42,910 nucleotides of DNA from Bacteroidales bacterium (GTDB lineage: Bacteria > Bacteroidota > Bacteroidia > Bacteroidales > Muribaculaceae): NCBI GenBank assembly GCA_015061055.1, contig SUXH01000023.1, positions 1 through 42,910 of the forward strand. Direction: 5' to 3'. Position 1 is the stretch's first letter; every line of letters starts with the position of its first letter. Below, in pieces: positions 14,526 to 23,603 of this stretch. Under the pieces are notes generated by a model. It saw nothing but the letters and a program-made list of their open reading frames with translations. It made no database searches and was not told the DNA's origin. A program made the translations under genes and the position numbers.

Positions 14526-16754
14526 ATGGATCCTATTTTTATTGTAATACTGATAGTTTTGGGTATACTTGCTGTACTCGACTTGATAGTAGGAGTTACG
14601 AATGATGCTGTGAATTTTATAGGCGCATCGTTAGGGACAAGAATTGCATCAAAGCGAACAATACTTATTGTAGCATCGGTGGGAATACTTGTAGGAGTTG
14701 TAACATCTAATGGAATGATGGAAGTAGCACGTAGTGGTGTTTATAATCCCGAAATGTTTACTTTTACAGAAGTAATGTTCTTGCTTGTGGGTGCAATGCT
14801 TGCTGATGTTGTTCTTCTTAATACGTTTAATTTATTAGGGCTACCGACATCTACAACGGTATCACTTATTTTTGAATTGTTGGGTAGTGCTGTTGCCGTA
14901 GCTTGCTATAAAGTTAGTCAAGATGCAGGATTATCCATTGCAGATGTAGGAGGCTTTATCAATAGCGGAAAGGCATTGGCTATGATTAGTGCAATTCTTG
15001 TGTCGGTTGTGCTTTCTTTTATTGTAGGTGTAACAATAATGTATTTTTCACGTATATTATTTTCGTTTCGCTATGAAAAACGAATGAATCGTTATGGTGC
15101 ATTATGGTGTGGTGTTGCTCTTGTAGGAATCTTGTATTTTGCTATTTTCAAGGGAATGAAGAGTTCTGGCTTGATAAGCACCGAAACAATGCAGATTCTC
15201 AATGATAATATTACCTCTATACTATTTTATTGTTGGATTGGATTTTCGGTTATATTGTTCCTCTTGCAGAGAATAAATGTAAACATTCAAAAAATAACAA
15301 TCTTGTCGGGTACATTTGCTCTTGCGTTGGCATTCGCTGGTAATGACTTGGTGAATTTTATTGGTGTACCGATGGCCGGATTGGATTCATATAATATGGC
15401 AATGGAAAGTGGTGATGTGAATATGACTATGGAGGGTCTTGCCGGTCCTGCAAAAGCAAATCCTATATATTTGATCGCAGCGGGTATTATGATGGTGCTT
15501 ACCTTATTCTTTTCACGCACAGCAATGAAAGTTGCAGAAACTTCAATAAACCTTGCTTCACAAAATGATGAAGAAGAACGATTTAATTCTACTGCATTTT
15601 CTCGTGCTATGGTTCGTTTTGCGGTGAATATAAGTAATTTATATGAAAAAATAGTTCCTCAAAAATTGGCCGTAGTGATAGAACGACAATTTGAGCCTAT
15701 TCCTGAAGAAGAACGTGATGGAAAAGCTTATGATAATGTTCGTGCGATAGTGAACTTGTCGGCAGCAGCGATGCTTATATGTATAGGCACATCGTTCAAA
15801 CTGCCATTGTCAACCACATACGTTATTTTTATGGTAGCGATGGGATCTTCACTTGCTGATAAGGCTTGGGGTAGAGAAAGTGCTGTATATCGTATAACAG
15901 GTGTAATGGTGGTAATTTCAGGATGGTTTATGACTGCTATTTCTGCATTTGTTATCTCGTTCGTAATAAGTACTTTATTGATGTGGGGCGGTTGGATAGC
16001 GTTACTTGCTGTAATATTGTTGTGTGGTTATGCTTTGTGTCATAATATAATATTTAAGTCGAAGAAAACTGCTGAAGAAAAGAAATCTATGATAAGTGAA
16101 AGCGAAGCAGAAACCGATGTGTTGTATTTTTGTACAAAGGTTGTAGGTGAAACAATGGAAAGGGTTTCATATATATACAATCATATGCTTGTGGCTTTGT
16201 TCAATGAAAATCGAAAAGTGCTTAAAGATGCGATGGAACAATCACGAGTTATGTATAACGAGGCGAATGAACGTAAGTATGAAATTTTGTCGACTTTGAA
16301 AAAATTTGAAGATGAAAAGATTGAAACCGGACATTATTATGTGCAAGTGGTAGATTTCTTGTGTGAAGTATCTAAAGCTTTGTTACATTGTACTCGCCCT
16401 GCATATGAACATATAGACAATAATCATCGTGGTTTCACTGAAGAACAAATTATGGATTTGAAGCAAATCAATGATGAAGTGGATGAAATATTCAATAAAA
16501 TTAATGATATGCTTAAACGAAAAGATTTCAGTGATATTGATGATATTATGGTGATGCGTGATAAATTGTTTAGTACGATAGCCGATAAAATTAAAAATCA
16601 AATAAGACGATTGAAGGCAGGAGGAATGAGTACTCGAGGCAGTATGCTATATATGAATATATTGAATGAAACCAAGACAATGGTGCTTCAATCGCGTAAT
16701 TTGTTGAAGTCGGAAGCATATTTCTTGAATGAAATAAAGGAAAAAAAGAAATAG
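14526..16754 (+). CDS. PiT-family inorganic phosphate transporter with C-terminal PhoU-like domain
   Basis: 742 residues. The two PiT signature repeats are present in inverted-topology halves: GVTNDAVNFIGASLGTR near residue 23 and AGNDLVNFIGVPMAG near residue 272. Around eleven membrane helices run to about residue 510. The last 220 residues are soluble, helical and coiled-coil-like, resembling PhoU, as in the long PiT proteins of Bacteroidetes. It imports phosphate coupled to cation. Location behind a PhoB/PhoR-like pair and a PHO-box-like repeat supports phosphate-controlled expression. Confidence 0.93.
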   Translation: MDPIFIVILIVLGILAVLDLIVGVTNDAVNFIGASLGTRIASKRTILIVASVGILVGVVTSNGMMEVARSGVYNPEMFTFTEVMFLLVGAMLADVVLLNTFNLLGLPTSTTVSLIFELLGSAVAVACYKVSQDAGLSIADVGGFINSGKALAMISAILVSVVLSFIVGVTIMYFSRILFSFRYEKRMNRYGALWCGVALVGILYFAIFKGMKSSGLISTETMQILNDNITSILFYCWIGFSVILFLLQRINVNIQKITILSGTFALALAFAGNDLVNFIGVPMAGLDSYNMAMESGDVNMTMEGLAGPAKANPIYLIAAGIMMVLTLFFSRTAMKVAETSINLASQNDEEERFNSTAFSRAMVRFAVNISNLYEKIVPQKLAVVIERQFEPIPEEERDGKAYDNVRAIVNLSAAAMLICIGTSFKLPLSTTYVIFMVAMGSSLADKAWGRESAVYRITGVMVVISGWFMTAISAFVISFVISTLLMWGGWIALLAVILLCGYALCHNIIFKSKKTAEEKKSMISESEAETDVLYFCTKVVGETMERVSYIYNHMLVALFNENRKVLKDAMEQSRVMYNEANERKYEILSTLKKFEDEKIETGHYYVQVVDFLCEVSKALLHCTRPAYEHIDNNHRGFTEEQIMDLKQINDEVDEIFNKINDMLKRKDFSDIDDIMVMRDKLFSTIADKIKNQIRRLKAGGMSTRGSMLYMNILNETKTMVLQSRNLLKSEAYFLNEIKEKKK

Positions 16755-16828
16755 TAATAAAGGCTGGATAGCTTTGGTGTTTGTAGCTTGTTAAGGTTAA
16801 TAAAAACCTTTTTTATCTAAGATTGTTA

Positions 16829-16863
16829 ATATGGCAAGGATTATTAATTAACTCTTGCCATAT
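16829..16863 (+). terminator. Long-loop hairpin between the PiT and LRR genes
   Basis: ATATGGCAAG and CTTGCCATAT are perfect 10-bp inverted repeats around a 15-base AT loop, followed by TTTATTTT. It ends 11 bp before the LRR protein ATG. It is most simply the terminator of the PiT operon, but it would also lie in the leader of the LRR mRNA. Confidence 0.6.
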
Positions 16864-16874
16864 TTTATTTTAGT

Positions 16875-17930
16875 ATGAAAAAAACTATTTTTTTGTTTAC
16901 CATTATTCTAAGTAGTATGATGGTTTACGCACAAAGCCCTAATTCAAAAGAGGTAAAAGCAATTCAAGTATTTCTTAACCAACCATCGGCAGATGGTACC
17001 ACTAATGCTCAGGCATTGGGCGTGAATGTGTCAAATCCGGCAGATTGGCATGGCGTAACATGGAGTGGCGGAAATGTGGTTGCGATTGAATGGAAAGATA
17101 AGAAATTGTCTGGGGTGTTGAATCTCGAGAATTTTAAGTATCTTAAAAAAGTCGATGTGTCGCGAAATCAACTTACCGGATTGAGTGTAAGTGGTTGTGC
17201 TGTGTTATCGGAATTGAATGCAAACAGAAACCGTCTTACTCAACTGAAAGTAGATGGTTGTACGGAACTTGCTAAATTGTCGGTGTATCACAATCGTCTG
17301 CTTGACTTGGAATTTACAGGGACACCTATGCTTGTGAATGTGAATGTGAGCAATAATCACCTTGTAAACTTAAATGTGAGCAATGCTATGAATCTTACAT
17401 CTCTAAATTGTCAAGGAAACCACATGGAAACATTACAAGTGAGTGGGTGTACGGCATTAAAACACCTTTATGCCGGATATAACAAACTTACTACAGTGAA
17501 TTTGTTTGGTCTTGAAAATTTGTTGTCGCTCAACGTGGATGGTAATGAAATCAATTCTATGTATATTCAAGGATTGCCGGCATTGTTAACATTGATTTGT
17601 AGTGATAATAATATGACATCGCTTGTTATCAAGGATTGTGATAATCTTGAAGATTTAGTATGTTCTTATAATAGATTGACAACACTTGATGTTACGGGTT
17701 GCAACAAATTGATGTTTGTGGATTGTTCTTATAACGACTTGACAACGTTGACATTGAGTAATCAGCCTATATTACAACGTTTGTTGTGTAATAATAATAT
17801 GTTGAATTTACTAGATGTGTCATACGATACACAGTTGACATATATTAATTGCCGTTATAATCAAATCTTTAATATGTACACAATTGGTTGTGAGGAATTG
17901 AGAATGGTGGCATGTCAATGGAACCCATAA
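16875..17930 (+). CDS. Secreted leucine-rich repeat protein with a strict 21-residue period
   Basis: 351 residues with a signal peptide (1-19, ending MVYA). After a short N-terminal domain containing PADWHGVTWSGG, about twelve consecutive repeats of exactly 21 residues run to the C terminus, pattern LxxLxCxxNxLTxLxVSGCTx (for example LTSLNCQGNHMETLQVSGCTA is one unit of 21). The last unit is cut off right after QWNP with no C-terminal sorting domain, anchor or cap. Such repeats build curved solenoids that bind proteins or glycans; the ligand is unknown. It stands alone between the PiT operon and a convergent gene, sharing a bidirectional terminator. Confidence 0.85.
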   Translation: MKKTIFLFTIILSSMMVYAQSPNSKEVKAIQVFLNQPSADGTTNAQALGVNVSNPADWHGVTWSGGNVVAIEWKDKKLSGVLNLENFKYLKKVDVSRNQLTGLSVSGCAVLSELNANRNRLTQLKVDGCTELAKLSVYHNRLLDLEFTGTPMLVNVNVSNNHLVNLNVSNAMNLTSLNCQGNHMETLQVSGCTALKHLYAGYNKLTTVNLFGLENLLSLNVDGNEINSMYIQGLPALLTLICSDNNMTSLVIKDCDNLEDLVCSYNRLTTLDVTGCNKLMFVDCSYNDLTTLTLSNQPILQRLLCNNNMLNLLDVSYDTQLTYINCRYNQIFNMYTIGCEELRMVACQWNP

Positions 17931-17951
17931 ATAGGTTGGTGCGCAGATTAA

Positions 17952-17980
17952 AATAGAGCCGAGTTTAGCCCGGCTCTATT
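17952..17980. terminator. Bidirectional terminator
   Basis: AATAGAGCCG and CGGCTCTATT form a 10-bp stem with a 9-base loop between the convergent LRR and CvfB-like genes, only 21 bp after one stop and 4 bp before the other. Confidence 0.85.
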
Positions 17981-17984
17981 GTGT

Positions 17985-18815
17985 TTATGGTAGGTGAATA
18001 TTGTCGTTTTCGATTATAATTTGTTTGGCTTTGAATAGTGTACCAAGAGCTTTTTTGTAGTCTTTTTTGCTACATTGGAAAGTGGCGCGAATTTCTTCGG
18101 GAGAAGATTTGTCGGTTAATGTGATTCGACCTCCACATTCTTCAATGTAGTCGAGAATGTCGTCAGCAAGGTCATTAATACGGTTGCGTTGTTTCTTTCC
18201 GAGAATCAAATCAATTTTCCCGTCTTGTCTTACATTATGTACGGTAGCATAGTGCAGTTCACCAATATTTACGTTACAATAGATTTGATTATGGTATATC
18301 AGTCCTGAAAAAAGATCGTTAACAATAACTTTGTAGCCCAATTCGGTTTCTTGATAAATTCGTGCTTTAACTTCATCTCCTATCTTGAACTTGGGTATCT
18401 TATTATCGAGAAATTTATGTAGTTTTGCCGAAGCTACAATACGTTGTGTCTCGTCATCGAGATAGATATATACTGTGTAGTAACGTCCAGGTTGCATACG
18501 AACTTTTTGCTCACGAAATGGGACGAGCAAATCCTTGGGTAAGCCCCAATCGAGGAAAACTCCCACATTGTTGGAGGCTTTTGCTTGAAGAAAAGCAAAT
18601 TCACCCACTTGAGCATAGGGTTGTTCGGTAGTTGCTATGAGTCGGTCTTCTGAGTCGCGATAGATGAATACATCAATACGATTGCCTGCTTTCATATCGG
18701 CTGTAGTATATCGAAGAGGCAAAAGAATTTCACCAGCTTCTCCTCCATCAAGGTATAACCCAAAATCAACTTGGTGGGTGATTTCAAGATTGTTGGTTTT
18801 TCCGATTTGTAACAT
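17985..18815 (-). CDS. CvfB-like S1 RNA-binding protein
   Basis: 276 residues. It contains several OB-fold/S1-like modules in tandem: QVDFGLYLDGGEAGEILLPL at about 16-35, a second with VGVFLDWGLPKDLLVPF near 83-99, and a third near 140-205 (GDEVKARIY, then GYKVIVNDLFSGLIYH). A C-terminal winged-helix part follows (ITLTDKSSPEEIRATFQ, then KKALGTLFKAKQI). This is the layout of CvfB/YitL proteins, which affect virulence and RNA metabolism in Firmicutes; the role in Bacteroidetes is not defined. Monocistronic. Confidence 0.9.
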   Translation of the reverse strand: MLQIGKTNNLEITHQVDFGLYLDGGEAGEILLPLRYTTADMKAGNRIDVFIYRDSEDRLIATTEQPYAQVGEFAFLQAKASNNVGVFLDWGLPKDLLVPFREQKVRMQPGRYYTVYIYLDDETQRIVASAKLHKFLDNKIPKFKIGDEVKARIYQETELGYKVIVNDLFSGLIYHNQIYCNVNIGELHYATVHNVRQDGKIDLILGKKQRNRINDLADDILDYIEECGGRITLTDKSSPEEIRATFQCSKKDYKKALGTLFKAKQIIIENDNIHLP

Positions 18816-18958
18816 AGTAAGAATCTTATTTAAGTTCTATTGTATGAAATATACTGCGAATTTCGTTATATTTTTTGAGAAATGAACGATAATGTTATGA
18901 TAAAAAACATTTAATTGAAAAATAATGGACTTTTGGCGCTGAATTGCTTAAAAATTCG

Positions 18959-18966
18959 TACCTTTG
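18959..18966 (+). promoter_or_regulatory. -7 box for the lipoprotein-rsmG operon
   Basis: TACCTTTG, with TTTG 23 bases upstream at 18932, lies 21 bp before the ATG at 18988. Confidence 0.6.
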
Positions 18967-18987
18967 AGATTCTTAAGAGAGTAGGAT

Positions 18988-19791
18988 ATGAGGAAACTTG
19001 TGTATATTGGAACTTTGGCATTGATAGTTATATGTTTATATGCTTGTAATGATAAAAAACATATAAATGATGCTGTCGTGGAGTGTGTGGATACGATAGA
19101 AGTATCTACAATAAAGGTGTGCGATAGCTTGAGCTACGTGGCGGGAGCTGAAGTTTGCAATATCACAGCTCAAGTGGAGTTCGTTTATCCCAAATTTTAT
19201 TTGAGTAATGAAAAAACCAATGAATTGCAAGGATTATATACAATGTCGGTGCTTGATATACAAGCCGATTCTATCTCGCTTGCAACAGCTTTCCCAATGT
19301 TTGTTGAGTATCTGATGAATTCATACAAAGAAGTAAATAGTTTATATGATGTAGAGAATTTTGAAGGAGATTATGAACTTGCAAAGACTTGTGATGTGGA
19401 TGTAATAATTACTATATGCTATAATCGAGGATCTTTATTGAGTGTTTGTAAAAAAGAATCTGTAATGATTAATGGTGTGTCTCCACAGGTGCGTCATATA
19501 TATTCAACATACAATCTCGCAGAAATGAAACGAGTAACATTTGCTGAACTTGTAGGTGAGGATAATGTGGTAAGTGTAATAGAATTATTAAAAGCAAAGT
19601 TGAGAAGCGATAGGAATGTGAAGAGTGATGAAGAACTTGTTGATATGGGATTTTACAATATTGATAACTTTGGGGGTAATGATAATTTTTATGTAACCAG
19701 CGATAGTGTGGTATGGAATTATTTGCCAAGAGAGTTATCTGTATTTGAAGATGTGAAAATTTCATTGTCAAGAGAGGATATTGGTTTATAA
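18988..19791 (+). CDS. DUF3298/DUF4163-type lipoprotein
   Basis: 267 residues with a lipoprotein signal peptide ending LYAC, so the mature protein starts at Cys20 and is probably anchored in the outer or inner membrane. The C-terminal region (FYVTSDSVVWNYLPRELSVF, then KISLSRED) fits the end of DUF3298 domains, where a conserved YxPYEIA-like segment is usual, and the middle resembles DUF4163. In Firmicutes the fold occurs in RsiV, which binds lysozyme; a similar function here would be speculation. It precedes rsmG, whose likely start is 23 bp after its stop. Confidence 0.75.
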   Translation: MRKLVYIGTLALIVICLYACNDKKHINDAVVECVDTIEVSTIKVCDSLSYVAGAEVCNITAQVEFVYPKFYLSNEKTNELQGLYTMSVLDIQADSISLATAFPMFVEYLMNSYKEVNSLYDVENFEGDYELAKTCDVDVIITICYNRGSLLSVCKKESVMINGVSPQVRHIYSTYNLAEMKRVTFAELVGEDNVVSVIELLKAKLRSDRNVKSDEELVDMGFYNIDNFGGNDNFYVTSDSVVWNYLPRELSVFEDVKISLSREDIGL

Positions 19792-19813
19792 GCATAAAAA
19801 TTATCATATAACG

Positions 19814-20452
19814 ATGAAAGTTGATGGTATAGAAGTTATAAAAAAGTACTTTACAGGACTTAGCGAATTTCAAATAAAGCAATTTGAACAGTTAGGAGTA
19901 CTCTATCCGGAATGGAATGAAAAAATTAATGTCATTTCACGTAAAGATATAGATAATTTGTACGTAAATCATATATTGCATTCGCTCGGTATAGCAAAGT
20001 TTGTGGACTTTAAATCGGGCTCAAAGGTGCTTGATATGGGTACGGGAGGAGGATTCCCTGGAATACCACTTGCAATAATGTTCCCTGATGTAAATTTCCA
20101 TTTGGTAGATAGAATTGGGAAGAAAATTAAAGTAGCTCAGGATATTGCCGATAAAATAGGTTTGAAGAATGTAACTACCCAACATGGAGATGTAAAAGAA
20201 GTAAAGGGTACATTTGATTTTGTGGTGAGTCGTGCTGTGATGAATCTTGAGGACCTCGTAAATGTGGTGCGTCGCAGTGTGTCGCATACTTGTATTAATG
20301 CTATTCCAAATGGCTTGGTGTGCTTGAAAGGAGGCGATTTGCAAGATGAAACAAAGAAATATAAAAAAATGGCAATGATATCGGATTTAGGAGATTATTT
20401 TGATGAACCATTTTTTGATACCAAGAAAGTAGTATATGTACAACTTATATAA
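19814..20452 (+). CDS. rsmG: 16S rRNA (guanine527-N7)-methyltransferase
   Basis: 212 residues from the ATG at 19814, the usual RsmG length; a TTG start at 19781 would overlap the upstream gene. The enzyme methylates N7 of G527 in 16S rRNA using SAM. Motifs: YPEWNEKINVISRKD near the N terminus, HILHSL, the SAM-binding VLDMGTGGGFPGIPLAI (about 74-90) and VSRAV in the catalytic region. Loss of RsmG in other bacteria gives low-level streptomycin resistance. Confidence 0.96.
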   Translation: MKVDGIEVIKKYFTGLSEFQIKQFEQLGVLYPEWNEKINVISRKDIDNLYVNHILHSLGIAKFVDFKSGSKVLDMGTGGGFPGIPLAIMFPDVNFHLVDRIGKKIKVAQDIADKIGLKNVTTQHGDVKEVKGTFDFVVSRAVMNLEDLVNVVRRSVSHTCINAIPNGLVCLKGGDLQDETKKYKKMAMISDLGDYFDEPFFDTKKVVYVQLI

Positions 20453-20477
20453 GATAAGTGCATAAAAAACTATAAAT

Positions 20478-21128
20478 ATGAAGATTGCAAGATTTATATT
20501 TAATTCATTTTCGGAGAATACTTATGTATTGTGGGACGAAGAAACAAAAGAGGCTGCAATAGTAGATCCGGGAATGGCTTGTGAAGATGATGTGGCAAAA
20601 ATAGATGATTTTTTGTCGGATAATGGCTTAACATTGAAAAAAGTACTTCTTACTCATCAGCATTTGGATCATGTTCTTGGAGTAGGTTGGATATTAGAGA
20701 GATATTCTTGTAAAGTGTATGGTCATGAGGGCGATATACCTTGGGGAGAGAAACTTGGAATGCAAGCTAATATGTTTAGTTTACCTTATGATGTAAAACC
20801 ATTTAAACTTTCAGATAAGGTTGTTAATGGTGATACAATAATGCTTGGAAGTGAAAAAATAAGAGTAATGCACACACCCGGTCATAGTCGTGGTGGGGTT
20901 GTGTATTATGTTCCTAAACCGGGTTTTGCTCTTGTCGGTGACACTATATTTGAACGCAGTATAGGTAGAACTGACCTTGGAGGTGGTGATTATAAAACCT
21001 TAATCGATAGTATACGAACAAAAGTGTTAACTTTACCCGATGATACAATATTATATCCCGGTCATGGAACATCAACTTTTGTGGAAGAAGAACGCGACTA
21101 TAATCCGTTTCTTAATCCTTTTATGTGA
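20478..21128 (+). CDS. Metallo-beta-lactamase-fold hydrolase (glyoxalase II-like)
   Basis: 216 residues. The binuclear zinc motif is complete: THQHLDH (His60, His62, Asp64, His65), then the His of HTPGHS, the Asp of LVGDTIF and the His of YPGHG. The size and the FNSFSENTYVLWDE start match the short YcbL/glyoxalase II-like group that hydrolyses thioesters, though the true substrate cannot be told from sequence. It lies 25 bp after rsmG and 29 bp before nhaA, so the three may be co-transcribed. Confidence 0.92.
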   Translation: MKIARFIFNSFSENTYVLWDEETKEAAIVDPGMACEDDVAKIDDFLSDNGLTLKKVLLTHQHLDHVLGVGWILERYSCKVYGHEGDIPWGEKLGMQANMFSLPYDVKPFKLSDKVVNGDTIMLGSEKIRVMHTPGHSRGGVVYYVPKPGFALVGDTIFERSIGRTDLGGGDYKTLIDSIRTKVLTLPDDTILYPGHGTSTFVEEERDYNPFLNPFM

Positions 21129-21157
21129 GAAATATATAAAAAGATAAATTATTACTT

Positions 21158-22498
21158 ATGGAAAAAGTTTTTTATTCAACTAAAAAAATCATTAAGAGAT
21201 TTGCGCAGGGAGGCAATATGCTTATAGTAGCTACTGTGTTGGCTTTGTTGATAGCTAACTTGCCTGTACTTGGAGAATTGTATGCAGAATTGTGGAAACT
21301 ACCTGTGTCGCTTGAAGTGGGTGGTTTCAATATTTTTAACCATCATGGAGAGCCTATGTCATTGATGCAGTTTATAAACGATGCATTAATGGTAATATTC
21401 TTTTTTACCGTAGGTCTTGAAATTAAGCGCGAAGTGCTTGTGGGAGAACTTGCATCGGTGCGTAAAGCATTACTACCTATAATTGCGGCATGTGGTGGTA
21501 TGATTGTGCCTGTTATCATATTCTTTGCTATTGGTTATGGCTGCGATTATGTTAATGGTTGTGCTATTCCTATGGCAACTGATATTGCATTTTCTCTTGG
21601 AGTGTTGGCGATGCTTGGCAGCCGAGTTCCTATTTCATTGAAGGTGTTCCTAACAACACTTGCAGTAGTAGATGATATAGGAGGTATAATGGTGATTGCT
21701 ATATTCTACTCTACAGACATTAATTATATGATGCTATTGTACTCGTTGGCAGTTATAGCTCTATTGTTGATTGGTGCAAATATGTGGAAAATAAAGAGTA
21801 AATTATTCTATATAGGACTTGGATTTGTGGTGTGGTATTTGTTCTTGAACTCAGGAATTCACTCTACTATAGCCGGTGTGATTGTAGCATTCTGTGTGCC
21901 TGCAACTCCAAGATTTGCTCCGGCTAAATATATTGCAACGATGCGTGACCGATTAAGTAAATTCTCTGATAAAGAAGACGTTCGCTTGACTGATAGTCAT
22001 TTCTTATCGAAAGAACAGATAGATTGGTTGAAAGAAATGAAAACAGCAACCGATAAAGTTATTTCGCCACTACAAGATTTAGAAGATTCTCTTCAACCAT
22101 TGGTAAACTATATAATTATTCCACTTTTTGCGTTTGCAAATGCAGGGGTAATTTTTGAAGGAATGAGTTTATCTGCAATATATAGTGGTGTGGGATTGGC
22201 TGTGATATGTGGTCTTGTGATAGGAAAATTTGTGGGTGTATTTACATTCTCATGGGTTTCAATCAAGATAGGACTTGCTCCACGTCCTACAGGAAGTAAT
22301 TGGAAGATGCTTGCCGGTGTATCAATGCTTGCCGGTATTGGATTTACCGTATCATTGTTTATTGCAACATTGTCATATAACACAGCGGAATTTGCAACAA
22401 TCCTTAATGATGCCAAGTTGGGTATATTGATTGGTTCGTTGTTGTCGGGTATTTTGGGATATTTTTACTTGTCGAAAGTGTTGCCTAATAAAAGGTAA
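21158..22498 (+). CDS. nhaA: Na+/H+ antiporter NhaA
   Basis: 446 residues, about twelve membrane helices. The ion-binding Asp pair region MATDIAFSLGVLAMLG and the AVVDDIGGIMVIA segment, both diagnostic for NhaA, are present, as is FFFTVGLEIKREVLVGEL at helix II. It exports Na+ in exchange for H+ and helps with salt and alkaline pH. The hydrophilic insertion at about residues 265-300 (RLSKFSDKEDVRLTDSHFLS) is longer than in E. coli NhaA and is common in Bacteroidetes forms. Confidence 0.96.
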   Translation: MEKVFYSTKKIIKRFAQGGNMLIVATVLALLIANLPVLGELYAELWKLPVSLEVGGFNIFNHHGEPMSLMQFINDALMVIFFFTVGLEIKREVLVGELASVRKALLPIIAACGGMIVPVIIFFAIGYGCDYVNGCAIPMATDIAFSLGVLAMLGSRVPISLKVFLTTLAVVDDIGGIMVIAIFYSTDINYMMLLYSLAVIALLLIGANMWKIKSKLFYIGLGFVVWYLFLNSGIHSTIAGVIVAFCVPATPRFAPAKYIATMRDRLSKFSDKEDVRLTDSHFLSKEQIDWLKEMKTATDKVISPLQDLEDSLQPLVNYIIIPLFAFANAGVIFEGMSLSAIYSGVGLAVICGLVIGKFVGVFTFSWVSIKIGLAPRPTGSNWKMLAGVSMLAGIGFTVSLFIATLSYNTAEFATILNDAKLGILIGSLLSGILGYFYLSKVLPNKR

Positions 22499-22528
22499 AT
22501 ATATATACAGGAAATAATAAAACCATAG

Positions 22529-22565
22529 TTAACCCCAAAGTTTGGATAAAAAACTTTGGGGTTAA
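22529..22565. terminator. Bidirectional terminator
   Basis: TTAACCCCAAAGTTT and its perfect 15-bp complement with a 7-base loop lie between the convergent nhaA and nucleoside phosphorylase genes. Confidence 0.9.
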
Positions 22566-22587
22566 TTTATATATGTTTTATTCTATG

Positions 22588-23463
22588 CTAAATGCGGTCG
22601 AGAACTGTACGAACGAGGTCGGCAACAGCTGTTTTATAGTTTGGAGTAGCATCGTTATTGCGTCGATTGGCGATAATAGCACATACTGTCATTGCTTTAT
22701 GTCCCATAAGTTTGGCGAGTCCTTGTAGTGCAGAACTTTCCATTTCGTAATTAGTTATGCGAAGTTTGTTGTGGCGGAATGATTCAATTCGATTGTTTAA
22801 TTCGGGTTCAGCAAGAGGAAGGCGCACTTCACGTCCTTGAGGACCATAGAAACCAACGGCAGCTATAGTGTTGCCACGTAGCATATCATCAGCTCCTATA
22901 CGTTCAACCAATTCATTGTCGGCATCCACGACATAAGGCTTGCAGAACAACGGATTCCACTTTACGTGTTTGCAGAACGCTTCTTCGAATGCAAGATCGC
23001 ACACCTCATTACGCCCTGCATAGAAATTCAATACGCCATCAAATCCAATGGCTTTAGTTGCTATCACAGGTGTGCCGAGTGCTATGTCGGGTTGAAGTGA
23101 ACCGGATGTTCCTATGCGAACTATTTCGAGTTGACGGAAAGTGTCTTTTACGGTTCGAGTTGTAAAATCTATATTTGCGAGTGCATCAAGTTCGGTCATT
23201 ACAATGTCGATATTGTCGGCACCAATTCCATGTGAAAGGCATAAAATTTTCTTGTTTTTATATGTTCCTCCTATGGCGTGGAATTCTCGACTTGATACGT
23301 TGAAATCTTGTGTATCAAAGTGAGATGCAATCATATCGACGCGTCCGGGGTCGCCCACAACGATAATCTTATCAGAAAGTTGTTCGGGAGTAAGATGCAA
23401 GTGAAAAATGCTACCGTCGCTATTTATGATTAATTCAGAATCAGGGATAATTTTTTTGTTCAT
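22588..23463 (-). CDS. Nucleoside phosphorylase (uridine phosphorylase-like)
   Basis: 291 residues. It belongs to the PNP/UDP family: phosphate-binding VVGDPGRVDMIASHF near residue 35, the RIGTSGSLQPDIALGT loop near 115, and NYEMESSALQGLAKLMGH near 238 with the conserved Glu-Met-Glu that binds ribose. It cleaves nucleosides with phosphate for pyrimidine or purine salvage. The family in Bacteroidetes is usually annotated as uridine phosphorylase, but base specificity is uncertain. Monocistronic, with a TATATTTG -7 box upstream. Confidence 0.9.
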   Translation of the reverse strand: MNKKIIPDSELIINSDGSIFHLHLTPEQLSDKIIVVGDPGRVDMIASHFDTQDFNVSSREFHAIGGTYKNKKILCLSHGIGADNIDIVMTELDALANIDFTTRTVKDTFRQLEIVRIGTSGSLQPDIALGTPVIATKAIGFDGVLNFYAGRNEVCDLAFEEAFCKHVKWNPLFCKPYVVDADNELVERIGADDMLRGNTIAAVGFYGPQGREVRLPLAEPELNNRIESFRHNKLRITNYEMESSALQGLAKLMGHKAMTVCAIIANRRNNDATPNYKTAVADLVRTVLDRI

Positions 23464-23523
23464 AACATCTTTTGTTTTAGAAGATTTGACTTCGTTGTTG
23501 TAAGTCTACGACTTTTTCATTTA

Positions 23524-23531
23524 CAAATATA
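23524..23531 (-). promoter_or_regulatory. -7 box for the nucleoside phosphorylase gene
   Basis: TATATTTG on the minus strand, about 60 bp upstream of the ATG; a TTG lies roughly 22 bases further upstream. Confidence 0.5.
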
Positions 23532-23603
23532 CATAATTTTATTGAAAAAGTTCAATAGGTGTTGTACTATAATAATAAATTGAAATATAATAGTGAATGA
23601 TAG

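Noticed and set aside
16829-16863. Riboswitch in the leader of the LRR gene
   Set aside because: There is only a single hairpin with a long unstructured loop and no conserved aptamer feature; a terminator of the PiT operon explains it.
19781-19813. TTG start of RsmG inside the lipoprotein gene
   Set aside because: The ATG at 19814 gives the normal family length and avoids the overlap.
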